Made by a program: the position numbers and the translations under genes. Below are positions 12,372-24,900 of a stretch of DNA of 64,000 bases, one piece after another (within the stretch, counting starts at the first letter, position 1; each line of letters starts with the position of its first letter). Below the pieces are notes generated by a model. The model worked only from the letters and a program-made list of their open reading frames with translations, ran no database searches and was not told where the DNA came from. The DNA is from Cryptomeria japonica. Taxonomy: Eukaryota > Streptophyta > Pinopsida > Cupressales > Cupressaceae. Location: NCBI RefSeq assembly GCF_030272615.1, contig NC_081406.1, positions 264,709,192 through 264,773,191 of the forward strand, read 5' to 3'.

Positions 12372-13833
12372 TCAAATCATTTGACGCACACATAGATTCA
12401 AGTGACCAAACCTCTCCTTAGATTTTTGATCCACTCTCAACGCATGAGAACTAGGACTAGTCAATGGAACTGCATGCTCGATGGGAGCAAAATGAGAGAA
12501 CTCATACAACAATGGTCCATGATCAACATTGTCAACTACAATAAGCTCTCTACTATGTAGATCTCTGATGAGCACTTAATCAAGGGCAAACTTAATTGTC
12601 TTACCTATCCCACAATGAATAATCTAGTAAATGGAAAGGAGATTGGAAGACAATGAAGGGGCACAAAGAACATTATTGAATGTGCCACCATCAACCTCAA
12701 AAGAACCACTCCCACAAACACTCATGTAAGTGTTATTACACATCCAAATCTATGGAAATGCACGATGCTCAAAAGAAGAGAACATATCCTCAGATTGTCA
12801 TACAATGTGAGGCTCCTAAATCAAGAAGCCACTTGGAGGATTGTTATGTGGATGCAAAGAGAGCATGGCGCTTCATCTTGCCTTCACCACGTACCATAGA
12901 AGAAGACCCAAAATGTATAGATCTTGAAGTGGTAGAAGAAGATGTACTAGATGAAGGCGATTGAATATTGTGTTTCTATAGTAGATGTGTCAGCTCATCA
13001 ATCTTCTTTGTATAACATCGATGTTCATCATGTCTTGTCTTAGTGCAATATGCACACTTTAGTTTTTCCTTCTTCGATGATGATCTCTTAGAAGAAGAAG
13101 AAGAAGAATCCAAAGAATTGTGTGATTGTGTGTCCTTGGGCTGCTCATGTTACTTGGAATCCGTATGTTTTTTTTTCTTGCCTTTTTCATGTGAAGCCTT
13201 CTGATCTATGGTGCCCTGGGGAGAAACAAGAGCTTGTGGTTTGAAAGACTTCAATTGACCCATCTAAACCAACTTGGTTTTCTCTGGAGTGAGTTGAGAA
13301 GCAAACTCGCCAATTGAAGGCATGGTGAAACGAATACCAAGTGAATCTCTAGTGGCATAAAATGTAGAAACAAAAACTAAATAACCAGGACCAAGCCTGG
13401 CAAGGATAGAGAAATTCAACGAAGAGTCCTCAATTTCGTACTGATTCAATTGTAATTTGAGAGACTTGAGTTTGATAAAGAAGTCATGGATGTTGTCAAA
13501 GTCTATAGGATTCAAGCCCATAAGCTCATTCTCCAACTAAAACCTCTCAATGCATCATGCTTCCCAAACATGGACTCCAATGTAGTCCAGCTCTAATTGG
13601 ACGTGGTGCAAGACTCAATATGAAAGAGAAGATATGGAGACAATCATGCATAATATCCCAAAAGCCTCATCAGACCTATTGAACCACTTTCACTTCTCAG
13701 TAGCAGTTTTAGGCTCAACTTTTGTACCCATGGTCACTCTATATAACCCCAAGTGCTTCAGATGAATCTCTGTTTGTTTTTTCCAACCATAAAAGTTGAA
13801 TGGAGTAAGGGGTGCACTATGATTTGGATCCAT
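12372..13833 (-). pseudogene. Ty1/copia gag and protease (element B), decayed
   Basis: Gag opens at 13833 (MDPNHSAPLTPFNFYGWKK) and runs through FDNIHDFFIKLKSLKLQLNQ and FTMPSIGEFASQLTPE, with at least four in-frame stops in its first half. A CCHC knuckle, CAYCTKTRHDEHRC, lies near 13020-13070. The protease line reads WLLDLGASHCMT near 12800-12840: the usual catalytic DSG is DLG and a stop follows within a few codons. Sequence like the GAG-pre-integrase join (ELIVVD, SKERFGHLNL) reaches 12372. The protease could not work; the element would have needed help in trans. Confidence 0.85.
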
Positions 13834-15016
13834 GATAAATTATAAAAAAAGTACAAAAATGAACTGAGTTACACTTGAATCACAAAACAAATCAATTGAT
13901 TCGTATGTTTTCTAAGAAAAGAACCTAAGTAAATGATTAATATTCTGCAGAAAAGGACCCAACTTTTGGATAGAGAACTCTAAGAGGTTTTCGACGATAT
14001 TTGGTTTTCAAAAAATGGAATCTGGATGTGCAAAATATCGCTCCAAAAGCGCAAATTGAACATTGACTTTGAAGGCCTAGTATGAAAAAATGGTGTAGAA
14101 CCTAACAAAACCACCTATAGATTCAGATCAGCGCTTGAACCAACTTTCCAACAATATATGGTTTGCACGATTTTGAGCCTGTATGCCCAAGTTATAAGCA
14201 ATAAACCAAAAGTAGGCTTTTAGGGCAAACTGGAGGCAAGAGAGTGCATGTAACCTTGTTCGTACAATGACATCAGCATGACATCAACATAATATGTGCA
14301 AAATATTCCCCCACCAATAAAAAACAATACCCTCCTCGCTAGAATATTCCAAAAAATCAACGAAATATGCTAATGTTGGTCTTTGGAATCTAAAAAGAAC
14401 ACTCTCATGCATTGGTTGATGCTGACGTAAGCACTTCTCCCTATGCATGTAATGTGCATAAAATCAGCTTGTGTGCTAATTACTAAGTATGGCCTTCAAG
14501 AAATTAAATGTGGCCTCCAAAGAAATGAACTTTTTTATGAAAAAATAAAATTAAAAAAAAATTGTCTAAAGCATAGAAACCTTTTCTTACCAACACGGAT
14601 TTTTGTGTAGTTGGGATGCTTGGTACAGTTGTACACTGTACAAATCCATACAATGGTACAAAAATTCATGCCAACGAAAAAAAATAAAAATTGTCAACTA
14701 CTCTCATTTTGGCAATTTAGCAAGCGATTTTAGGGTTCTTCAGCCTCTTGAGCGCGATGGTGTACTCCATTTCACACCAAAGTGCCCAATTTTTTCAGCC
14801 ACCACTAAATATTGCCTCAATTTTCATGCTCTCAATCAAGTGGATCCAAAACTTCAATTGCTCGAATTTTGACGAAACAACAATCAATCTTAGGATCTTG
14901 GAACACTGCAAATGCGATGACAACCTTCATTTAATGCCAATGTGCACAAAAAAATCACTCGAGGTTGGATTCGTCAAACATGTGGACAAGGACTTGACAT
15001 ATTTGATACTCTAATA
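13834..15016 (-). other. Leader of copia element B with degenerate primer binding site
   Basis: It lies between the 5' LTR and gag. Next to the LTR the minus strand reads TATTAGAGT, which resembles the tRNA-Met site TATCAGAGC with two C-to-T changes. About 1.2 kb without coding likeness; plus-strand open frames near 14600-15010 are not recognised. Confidence 0.5.
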
Positions 15017-15307
15017 TGATCCATAAGAACTTGAAAATTTTGTATTATTGCACACAAGAATGATCAAAGATACATTTACAATGAATAAATAAATCCTTAT
15101 AAAAGGATGAATGAAAACCCTAGAAGCAAACCCTAAAAGATAGATTAAATTAGCATGTGTCAAGTGTCAATCATAATGAATGTGACAACTTAAGCTATTA
15201 TTAGCCTAATTAAATAAAAGCAAACGACACCTAAATTTAGCTTAAATGAAAAAATAATTAAAAGACCTAATTAATAAATTAATTAAAATGTCCTAATTAC
15301 TCCAACA
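15017..15307 (-). repeat. 5' LTR of copia element B
   Basis: On the minus strand it starts TGTTGGAGTAATTAGGACA at 15307 and pairs with 11573-11867. The two copies differ at many positions, so the insertion is old. No matching target-site duplication is seen beside the pair. Confidence 0.85.
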
Positions 15308-16396
15308 CCAACACCAAGCTTAAGACAATTCAAAATTGGTTCATTAATGTTGTTTTAATGTGATTATTTCATTGTGAAGTTATTTGTTTAGAGTGATGGC
15401 ATCAATGCAATGATCAATCCCATAAACTCTTAACAAATGATTTTTTTTTCTTGTTTTTTTTAAATTAATTTCAAGGAAAACCACCCCTCAAAATGTTATT
15501 AAAGAGCCTTCGTCCGTACACAACTTATATGTAGTTATAAAAGTTACAATTGGATAAGTTTGAACTGAAAAAAAATAGTTTGAACTCGAAATTAGTTTGC
15601 ATCATGGAATTTTATTCTCATTTTGTGGTGCACAATAAACTGGCAAATACAATATTGCATCTTTTCAAAACTCAAGTCATGTTATTGTCTTATTTAAGAT
15701 TAATATCTAAAATTACTTATTTTCTAAAATTACTTATTTTCTAATAAGAATTTTTTACAGTAATTCCATATTTTAGCGCCTATCCACCTCTGCCTTCCCT
15801 TGTAGATCTGCACAAAAGCCATGTCGCGTATGTTGCTTAAGATAGAATAAATGCAAATGGTTAGTAAATAGTAAATCCACAACTACAATTTTCAATGAAT
15901 TACAATTACACTACTTAATGAAATTATATGGAACTATTCTAAAGAATGTATGTTGTTTGCTAAATATTTCAAGAAATTAAAGTGTAGAATATGCATTATT
16001 AAGATAACCACCAAAAAGCGGTTTAATCTATGAGAGCTTCTACCTAGATATTCTGGGTTATCATGAACTTCACAGAATGAATTGTTTGTATCATGAAAAA
16101 TAAAGATGGTGTTTTTTGGGTTTTGGTTTCGTCCCAATAAGCTCTTTAAGTAAATAATAACTCTGTGGGAGATAGTCAAACAATAAAACCACGGAATCCA
16201 TGATATTCATAGATCAATACGGAAACATATGTGGTTGGAAATGGAAATGGATCCTTTCATAGTCCATGATACCGGGCAATCTGTTTTTGGATCTACAGAT
16301 GACTTATTAGTAATATTGAACTACACCATACTCTTTGCAAGAGACACCTAACTGTGCTGTAAACGAAGCATACATACCTTACCCCCTACAGAATTT
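15308..16396. other. Unassigned DNA downstream of RSH1
   Basis: AT-rich, with no recognisable gene or element. Short open frames at 15550-15744 (+) and 15934-16179 (-) match nothing I know. Confidence 0.3.
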
Positions 16397-16793
16397 GAAT
16401 CGAATGCAGAACAGCCACCCACTATATATTAGGCTAAAACCATAAAAATATTGGAATGCTGCCCTGATATTTTGACATTTTCTCAGTGTTTGTATATCCC
16501 ATGATCTGTTGCTTTACTCAAAATCTGATACAAGATTCAATGTACCTTTTTAACAGCTAAAATGAGCTATTAACAATTTAATTCTACATTCATATACCTG
16601 TACATAATCTGTTGTCATGAATCGAATACAGTATAGCCACCAGCTAAATATTAGGCTAAAAGCCCTGATATTTTTGACATTTTGTCAATGTTCGTATATC
16701 TCATAATCTGTTGTTTTACTCAAAATTTGATACAAGATTCAATGTACCTTTTTAACAGCTAAAATGAGCTATTAACTCTACATTCATATACCT
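16397..16793. repeat. Tandem duplication, 222-bp unit, downstream of RSH1
   Basis: Sequence starting gaatcgaatgcag at 16397 recurs from 16619 (gaatcgaatacag) and includes tttactcaaaat.tgatacaag and tttttaacagctaaaatgagc in both copies. It lies 0.45 kb past the RSH1 stop, so it may fall in or near the 3' UTR. Confidence 0.8.
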
Positions 16794-17236
16794 GACATCC
16801 AATCCATCCACCTGCATTTAAGTGTTGAGTAAACCAACCAAACACTTGGCAGAGAACAAATTTTCAATTACCGCCTCCAGGTGCACCCTTTCTATTAAAG
16901 TGTACCTGCTAATATAAGCTCAAAAGACCAAAAAGCTATATGGCATGATGACTTAATCTGATGGAGAAAAAAAAAAAAAAAAATCTTGAAATTCTAGATC
17001 TCCGACAAATCCTTACATGAATCACACAGCCCAAAACTAATTCTCACTCAGTTTCTCTGGCATAATACAAAGGCAGATTTTAGATACACAATTTGGTGGC
17101 CTAGAATATACCCACCAATGCTTCTTCTATAGTACAAAATAATGAAGAAATGGCTCTAATTCTATGAGAACCAGCATATCAATTTCTATTGTACAATACA
17201 AATTTCTGGATGGCTTTGGAGAGGGTTTCTCAGAGA

Positions 17237-18991
17237 TCAACACTCAAAACTGCTTTTGATTAACAACCGAGGCATATGCCAAGTACAACCCACAGACCAA
17301 CTGAGAACTCCCTGGATTGAATCAACACTTGAGCATGCCTTAACCTGAAAAATCCAACAGCTTGATTGAAGGCCACAAAGATATGGCTTAATAGAAATCG
17401 TGGTGTCAAGAAAACTATTTTAAAGACAAAAATATAAATGACAGCATTGAACTTTAAATATCTTACCATACTCTCCACATTTCCATCAATATGGAAAAGC
17501 ATCACCCCTAACCCCCGAGTCTGGTCAGTTTCGGCCTACAAATTATTGCAAAATACATTCAACACCATATTTATCATGAACATCAATAAAAAGATGCCTG
17601 TATCTCAGTGAAGAAACCAATTCTCTTACCACGCATGCACATATCACAATCCCAGCTGCAGCAAGGACTGATGTGACTTCTGTGAGCATACCTAAAGGAA
17701 AAAAAATTAAAGGTTAAAACATGAAAAAAATGGAGCAGAACAGCACTGGCAACTCTTGTTTACAGATGTATTACCAGGCTTTCAATCCAAAATTTCAGAT
17801 ATTACTTATAAAAATAAACCTAATCAAGGAATGTAGGTTTTGGAAAAGCACAATTTAAAAGCAGTAAACCTGATCCCTGAGCATAGCTCTACTTGCGAGA
17901 AGCATATGACCAAGTTAATAGACTAATGCTGCTGGAGAAAAAATTCTGTCATGCAAGTATAAGAATGGGAAGAATAAAGCAAACTCGATTGCAAAGTCAG
18001 ATCCAAAGAAATAGAATAGTTAATTTGACATAACGGAATTAACACAATTGAAAGTTTTAACAGTATTGATAACCAAGACAAGCGTATCAGCTACATTGTC
18101 TAAGAGAACTTAACCAACCACATTTGGTGTTTTATCTCTAATCAATTTTTATAAATAATTAAATTTCAGTATTTACTACTTTTAGTCCCATGATTTTATA
18201 ACCTAATTTTTGTAACACACGATTATCTTCCTGTAAGGGAAGATTCAAGTGAGTTGATTTAAGGGATTCCAAGCAATGAAGATTTCATCAACAAAGAAGA
18301 ATCACTATTAAACTTTTCATAAACTCCTTGAGAATACAAATTCAGGACAATCAGCCATTACACTCGAGGCAAAAAAAAAAACAAAAAAAAAAACCGAGTT
18401 ATGTCAGAAAAAAGTCCAGTAATGCAAACCAGTAGGAGCTCTTTTGAGACCTCACCTTTTCGGTCAATACAACATACATTAAACCACTGTATTGGCCTCC
18501 TTTCCAGACCATGCCAATTTGCCACTTTACCAGCTTTCCATTTTTCCAATCGAACCAAAATTTCCTCATCCATTTGTGGGATATTTAGCTTGAAAATTGT
18601 TGCCTTTTTCCTTAGAAGCTCCGAATTGCCATTGAGCTTTAGTCCAACCTCTCTAACTAATTTATTACAGTTTCCATTCACTGTATGTAACATAGAGGAT
18701 TGCATAATGGCTTTGATAATATCATCATCATCCTCTTGGTCAATATCTTCTATGTCAGCAGCCAAAAACTTGCCATCATCTGCTGTTTTTTCAGTTTGCT
18801 CTTTCAGTGCAGTTTGCTCTTTCAAAAACTGCCGAAAAAACCAACATCTCAGTTAAGATACAAACATAACCTAAGAAAACTCAGAAATTGAGGACTAAAC
18901 TCACTTTCATTATCTTATGCCGGGCACTTCGAGTCTTTGCATACTGTAGCCACAGTTCATGCTCCTGGAAATTTGTGGTGCTTGAAAGACC
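17237..18991 (-). CDS. RSH1: RSH1 exons: post-TGS helix, acidic linker and ACT domain
   Basis: Five exons. 18991-18905 gives WLQYAKTRSARHKIMK, highly conserved after TGS. 18828-18456 gives FLKEQ, a variable acidic linker (IEDIDQEDDDDIIKAI), then LEKWKAGKVANWHG and IQWFNVCCIDRKG. 17691-17630 gives MLTEVTSVLAAAGIVICACV, 17535-17467 gives AETDQTRGLGVMLFHIDGNV, and 17344-17237 gives VKACSSVDSIQGVLSWSVGC and the stop TGA (17239-17237). The last four exons form the C-terminal ACT-like regulatory domain. Introns are 76, 764, 94 and 122 bp. The linker differs most from flowering-plant RSH1, as expected for a disordered segment. Confidence 0.93.
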
Positions 18992-21900
18992 CTGGAACCA
19001 ACAAATAAATTTAGATAGCTCTAAGAAATGACAGCAGAAATTATTAAGAAGATAAAGATCAGTACTCAAAACTGGGGACCAATGTCTCATTCTTATTAGC
19101 TGATATCAATTTCTAGCAGAAGAGTCAGTTAAGTGTGTCATTTGCTAAATATGGGTCTCCTTTGTCACAAATGATTCACAACTGTTGGTATGTCCCAATT
19201 TATTGGGTATGCAACACTATGTTAATTTTTTTATGCTATAATTAATTGTATCAGAAATATTTGTTTAGTGTTTAAAGGCATCTTGAAGATAGCTTGCCAG
19301 CAAGCCTCCTGATTCATTTCATTAACATTGCAAATCTCATGTTATAACTTATAATATGTAATTTTAGTTTGCAGACACATTATTAATTTGTATCAATCTG
19401 TTATGAGCCTAAAGAAATTTTAAAAACTGAAATTGATAAAATCTTGGATAATAATTTTGCCTATTAATTTCAAATATTGATTTCTGACATAGGAGAGATG
19501 ACAGGTGTAAGAAACAAACTTTTTACTAGGAACAACCAGTATAACTTGATGTCGATTACAACCAGTATATACAGAATAGCCAAAGTAACAGAAGAGACAG
19601 TCCTGATTTTGAAACAACCAATCTTTCATTAAACATGATATTGCATTATTTCATTCCAAATAATCATGTCCCTTTTATGATGTGTCTTACAATGCCTTTT
19701 AGGCAAGGAAACCTTTGACAAAGTTAGCCTTTGACAAAGTTAGCCTATGTTTGCTTCATCCTAAGGCAAAATCTACTTTATTCTACTGAAAAAGTAAAAC
19801 TATCTGTAGCCCGCCTACCCATAGTCTTTATGGCTCTATATCTGATTTATGTTTTCCTGTTAATGATAATATGCCGAGCAGACTTAGGCGAATTCATCAG
19901 ACATTGTGCAAATTTAGAGGTATTTCCATCTGTCTTTAAGACAGATTTGGAGCTGAACCTAGTAGGGGGTGAATTCTTGAGTTAAGGAATTCTGATTTAA
20001 GGTCATTTCCAGATTTTAAATGAAAGTGAAGCATCTTTTGGGGCATATTCATAACATTTTGAAGATTGATTGCTATTACAAATGCAAGGGTTTTGAATTT
20101 TATGTCTTGGTTATAACCTTTTTTGCATTCCACTTGCTTGGGATCTCATTATGATTCATCGTGCTTACTCTTTTCAGGCGATATATGCAAGACATGGAGC
20201 GAAGGGATGAAGACTTTAGCATTAGCTAATCTAGGACTCACAAGTTCAAGACCTAACAATACAAGGAAGCAAGAAGATGCATTAATATGAAGGAAAGGAG
20301 ACCACGCTACTTTATAAGGACAACATTTACATATGCAAGAAGATGATTTAACAATGCACTCATCACAATTGTGCATGCGTACTATCAAAACCCGCTCTTG
20401 CAGCTTGTGCAAGCTAAAGCCTCAATCCCGCCTTGTGCATTTGACCCCCTAAATCCCGCCAACATGCGCTTCTGTGCATACACAGCTATCAAATGTGCTC
20501 TAGGGTCTTGTGCAGTAGGATGTCTAGTTTGCGCCCTCACCTGCAATGAATGGTATTTGTGCACAAGTTTGTGTATGCATACACATGAAATGCGCTTATG
20601 GGAGGCATCTAACAAGTTTAGTTGGCGTGAAATGGTAAGGACGATTCAATGTTATAGAGATTTTAATTCACGGCTTGTTTTGTTTTGTAGGAAGGAATCA
20701 TGACAAGGGGAAGCTCATGGAATGATGAAGACGAATGAAGCAAGTGCAACATGAAGAAGGCTATACTTGGATTGCTCTACATGCATGAGGAAGATGAAAG
20801 AGGTCAATCACATAAAGGACTCAAGCATCGCAATTTCAAAGATATAACTACCACAAGAGGAAGACTTCATCAGCAAGTACAAGAAGGTTATACAAGGCTA
20901 GCATCAAGATTCAAGAGAGAGGCAAGTCAACATCATGAGTAGTTCATCAACAGTAAGGAAGGTTACCATCAAGGTCTTCACGATGATAGAGGAACGGTGC
21001 TTCATAATGTCAAGATATTCGAGGCATAGCAATTAAATGATGAAAAGGTTGCAAATATCTAGAAATTCCTTCGGAAATCCAAGATTCAATGCCAGTATCA
21101 CATGGGGATACCCCTATAGAGGGATGATCAAACCTAAACAGCATGGAGAAGTTCATGTCAACAACAAGGAGAGTCGGGATCACATGTCATCAAACATATA
21201 CTTCATCGAGCACATGTTCACATTTCAAGGCCAAGGACTATCAAGAGGCAAGATGTTCAAAGTAAAGTATATCACAAGGGCGAGATTCCCAAGTCAGAGG
21301 ATTGAAATGCAAATGTGATCAAGGAGAGATAGTTTCGAAAGAGTTAAGCAAAGTTAGAAAATTAAGTTGATCACTAAGATGATACAATTTGGGAATATGC
21401 CCCATCTCCTATCAACATCACATTGAGCAGCTGGATAATGTTAGAGTATCAAGAGACATGTCTCAATCACAAACACTTTGTGATGATCTACAAGACAAAC
21501 AAAGGTGGCATCCATTCATCATCAAGCCAATCAAGTTGTGACAAGTTAGCACATCCAAGTTCAATGTATCATACTCATTCAAGGATGAAGCAAGTGACAC
21601 ATGGCGATTCATCAAATATTGTTTCTCATACCTAACCTCATTTCCGATTAGTGCACATTCAAGAAAGGACGTGTCCTAAACTTCGAAATTTTATCATTGG
21701 TCAAATGGAGTTAGTTGAAACTAACCCTAATTAGGGTTTTGTCATGTAATCTCGACCGTTGATCTTGAATCAATCTAAGCCACTGAATTGTAAAGAGACC
21801 TTTATATAAGGCTCAGCTCTCTCATTTGTAAAGGTCTGTGTTGCATGGGTACCCAAACCCAACCCCCTAGAATGCGAACCGGAGACTAGTACGCGTCTCC

Positions 21901-24900
21901 CGCACTAGAGACCCGTCAGGAGACGTCTCTACGCATAGGGGACTCCACGTCAACGAACCCTCCCGTCTCCACCCTAAATAACACGAACAAAAGTCAAAAA
22001 AATTGACGCGATGCATGGGCAAAAGCGAAAACCACCGACGTGAGCTCCATTTTCAAACATTTGTATGACATTTTGATTTGACTCATTTCACATTTGTGTA
22101 CTTAAACTTCAAAGTTAATGGTAATTCTCGTTTTGAAAGTTCAATGTCATTATATTTTCAGATTTTCTATAAATTATTAAATTATATTTAAAAAAAAATT
22201 GGCGTCTCCAAGTACCCCCGTCTCCTATTTTGAAAAAATAGTCATACCAGTACTTGTACCAGTCTCCTGCGTCTCCGAGTACCCCCGTACCCATGCAACC
22301 TTGGTAAAGGTTAATAATTCGTAGTGGATCAATAGAGGATAGTTAGTAGCAATAGAGTAGGAGGAAAGGAGATTGTTGTCAAGGCTTGTTGTAATAAACA
22401 TACTATTTTCATTGAAGAGATGGTGGATCTTGTGTGCTATTTCAACTTGTTGCATGGTCTCTACTTCTCATAGTTTAGATGTGTTAGATGAATGGTGAAA
22501 CCTAATGTTCATACCACTTGGAGTTTGTTGATTGCAAATTACAATGTGTGGTCAAATTACAATGTGTGGTCAGGCTGAACTTGATTAAAAGATTAACTTC
22601 AATTGCTATATGCTCATTGTTCGTAATGTTGGTGTGCATAGGTGATATGAAAATCATTCACTTATCCTTAGGAGATTGCACCATCTTTGTGTAGTTGTTT
22701 CCTCATGGTGAAGCAAATCTTGATTTGGTGTCACTGAGTCAACAATTATTTCTTTCATTGTTAGGAGTAGAATAGACTTTCTAAACCCTTCCCCTTTTAT
22801 TTTCTGAGTTAGATTCCATGTTCCAGTTGTGTTCATAAGCGTAAGTCCCCATGTGTTTCCAGCAATATCACATCATACATCACTGATTCTATCCCGAGCA
22901 TAAAGTCGATTGTTTGCGTTGTAAACCTTGGGGTTGTCTCATTTGATCATAATTATTAGCATATGAGGTTTCTTTGTTCTGCGATGTCCCCAGACAAGAC
23001 TCTGTCAAGTATTGATGATATTGAGAAAGCTCTTTGTATTATCTTTATAAATGAAGTGGATGACTACATTAACAAAGAAATCTACATTAATCTAAATTGA
23101 GATTATATTAATGTGAAAGACATGTTTGAGAGCAGTGATTCTATTAATAAAGGATTAATATATTACAAAGTAATTACAGCAATTACATTATAGCAAAGAC
23201 TATGTTGAAGACATATAAAATGTCAAGGAGTCAATGTTAAGATATGAGGAACAACGACTTGAGCAGAGAGAGCATCAATATATAAGACTATCAAAGAAAC
23301 GACTCCTCAAAGTGAATATGATCAGCGATAAAGTTAGTGCTTTGTTTTTTAAAGATAAACAACAATTGACTTTTACCAAGGCCAACCACAAGTTTGCTTA
23401 CAAAGATATCTAATTAACAAACCAGTTATATTGTGCAGCAAGTTATATAAACAAGCTATTTGTTTGAATGTCTTATGGTAGCGATCAAAAAGAAAAGTCA
23501 TGTCTAATTAAAGACTTCTAAGTCAGCGATGTGTTAGAGCAACGATTAATGAAATAAATAAAAAGGCATTTAACAAAAGACATGTCTATACAAAAAGACA
23601 TCTCATTTCATAGGAGGAAATGAGATATAAGACTAGCATGAAGCATTGAATAAAAGGGTATGGAGTGTGTGCTGTGAATTTAGGAAAAGGAAATATCATT
23701 CAATGTCTAGCAGGTATTCAGAGCAGATCTAGAAATAAGAAATAAAGAATGAAATAAAATGAAATGAGGTGTATGAAAATAAAAAGTAAAGATGAGTATG
23801 TGTACACATACATAAGATATATGCCAGGGTATCTACGGGTTTATGCATGCAGATTTAATAAGAAGATTATCTTATGCAGATATGTATGAAGAAGTAGTAA
23901 GATGCAGATTTGAATATGATGTGTATCGGGTACGATTTCAAAGACAACCAAACGTATGTACCAAGTATTATTGATAAGGAGATAGATTGCAGACTTAGGA
24001 AGGAGGAGTATGGTAACATTATTTCAAATTTAAAGAGGAGTAAGATTCAAAAGAGAGCATGAGAAGACAAATAGCAGATTAGATGAGAAGAATATAAGGA
24101 GTTTGAGATAATAATAAATATTCATGACAGATTTATGATCAGGCTATATCAGATATAAGGAGTTGTAACAGATTTATAGTGAAGAGTTTTATGGCAGAAT
24201 TGTAAGGAGATAGTAATCAGCTTTATGGGAGATTTACTATGTGGGACGAGTTTCCGGGACGGCAAATTTTTTTGCCAATTTTGGGGACGGCAAGGGGATG
24301 GCTACATAAAATATAGGGAAAATTTAAAATGTTTAGGGAGATTTTAAATGTTCATATGAAAAATAGATAAAGCATGTATATATACATTATATTCATATGA
24401 AAACATGGATAAAGCGGTATATGTACATTATAGAACCTTAGCATACCACATTTGTGTTCAAAATTCGTTGTCAATACTCAATATGTATTCATAATTCAGA
24501 ATTCATTGTCGATACTCAATATGCATTCATAATTGAAAATACATTGTCAATATGCCAGCACTTGTTTGCATGTAGTTCATTGTTTCTTTCTGGTTGGAGG
24601 ATATTTTGATAGTCTTCCATTTCTATTATGACCTAAAACCGCTTCTTTATGCACTACAAAGTTTTGGCTGTCTGTGAAATTCTATACCAAGATGTTATTC
24701 ATATCTCTGAGTGTTTTTGGCTATGATTCAGACCTGTTTACCTTTCATATTTGTGAAAAGTCCAATATTGCAGACCTGCAACCACTTTTTTACGCACTAC
24801 CGAGTTCTAAGTGTTTGTGAAATTTATTACTAGGCTGCTGCTCATTATTTCTAAGTGCTTTTGGAAGTGATCCAGACATGTTTACCCATCATATTAGTGA

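Noticed and set aside
18401-18856. 151-codon plus-strand ORF rich in Ser and Phe
   Set aside because: It is the antisense of the RSH1 linker exon, which has clear family homology on the minus strand.
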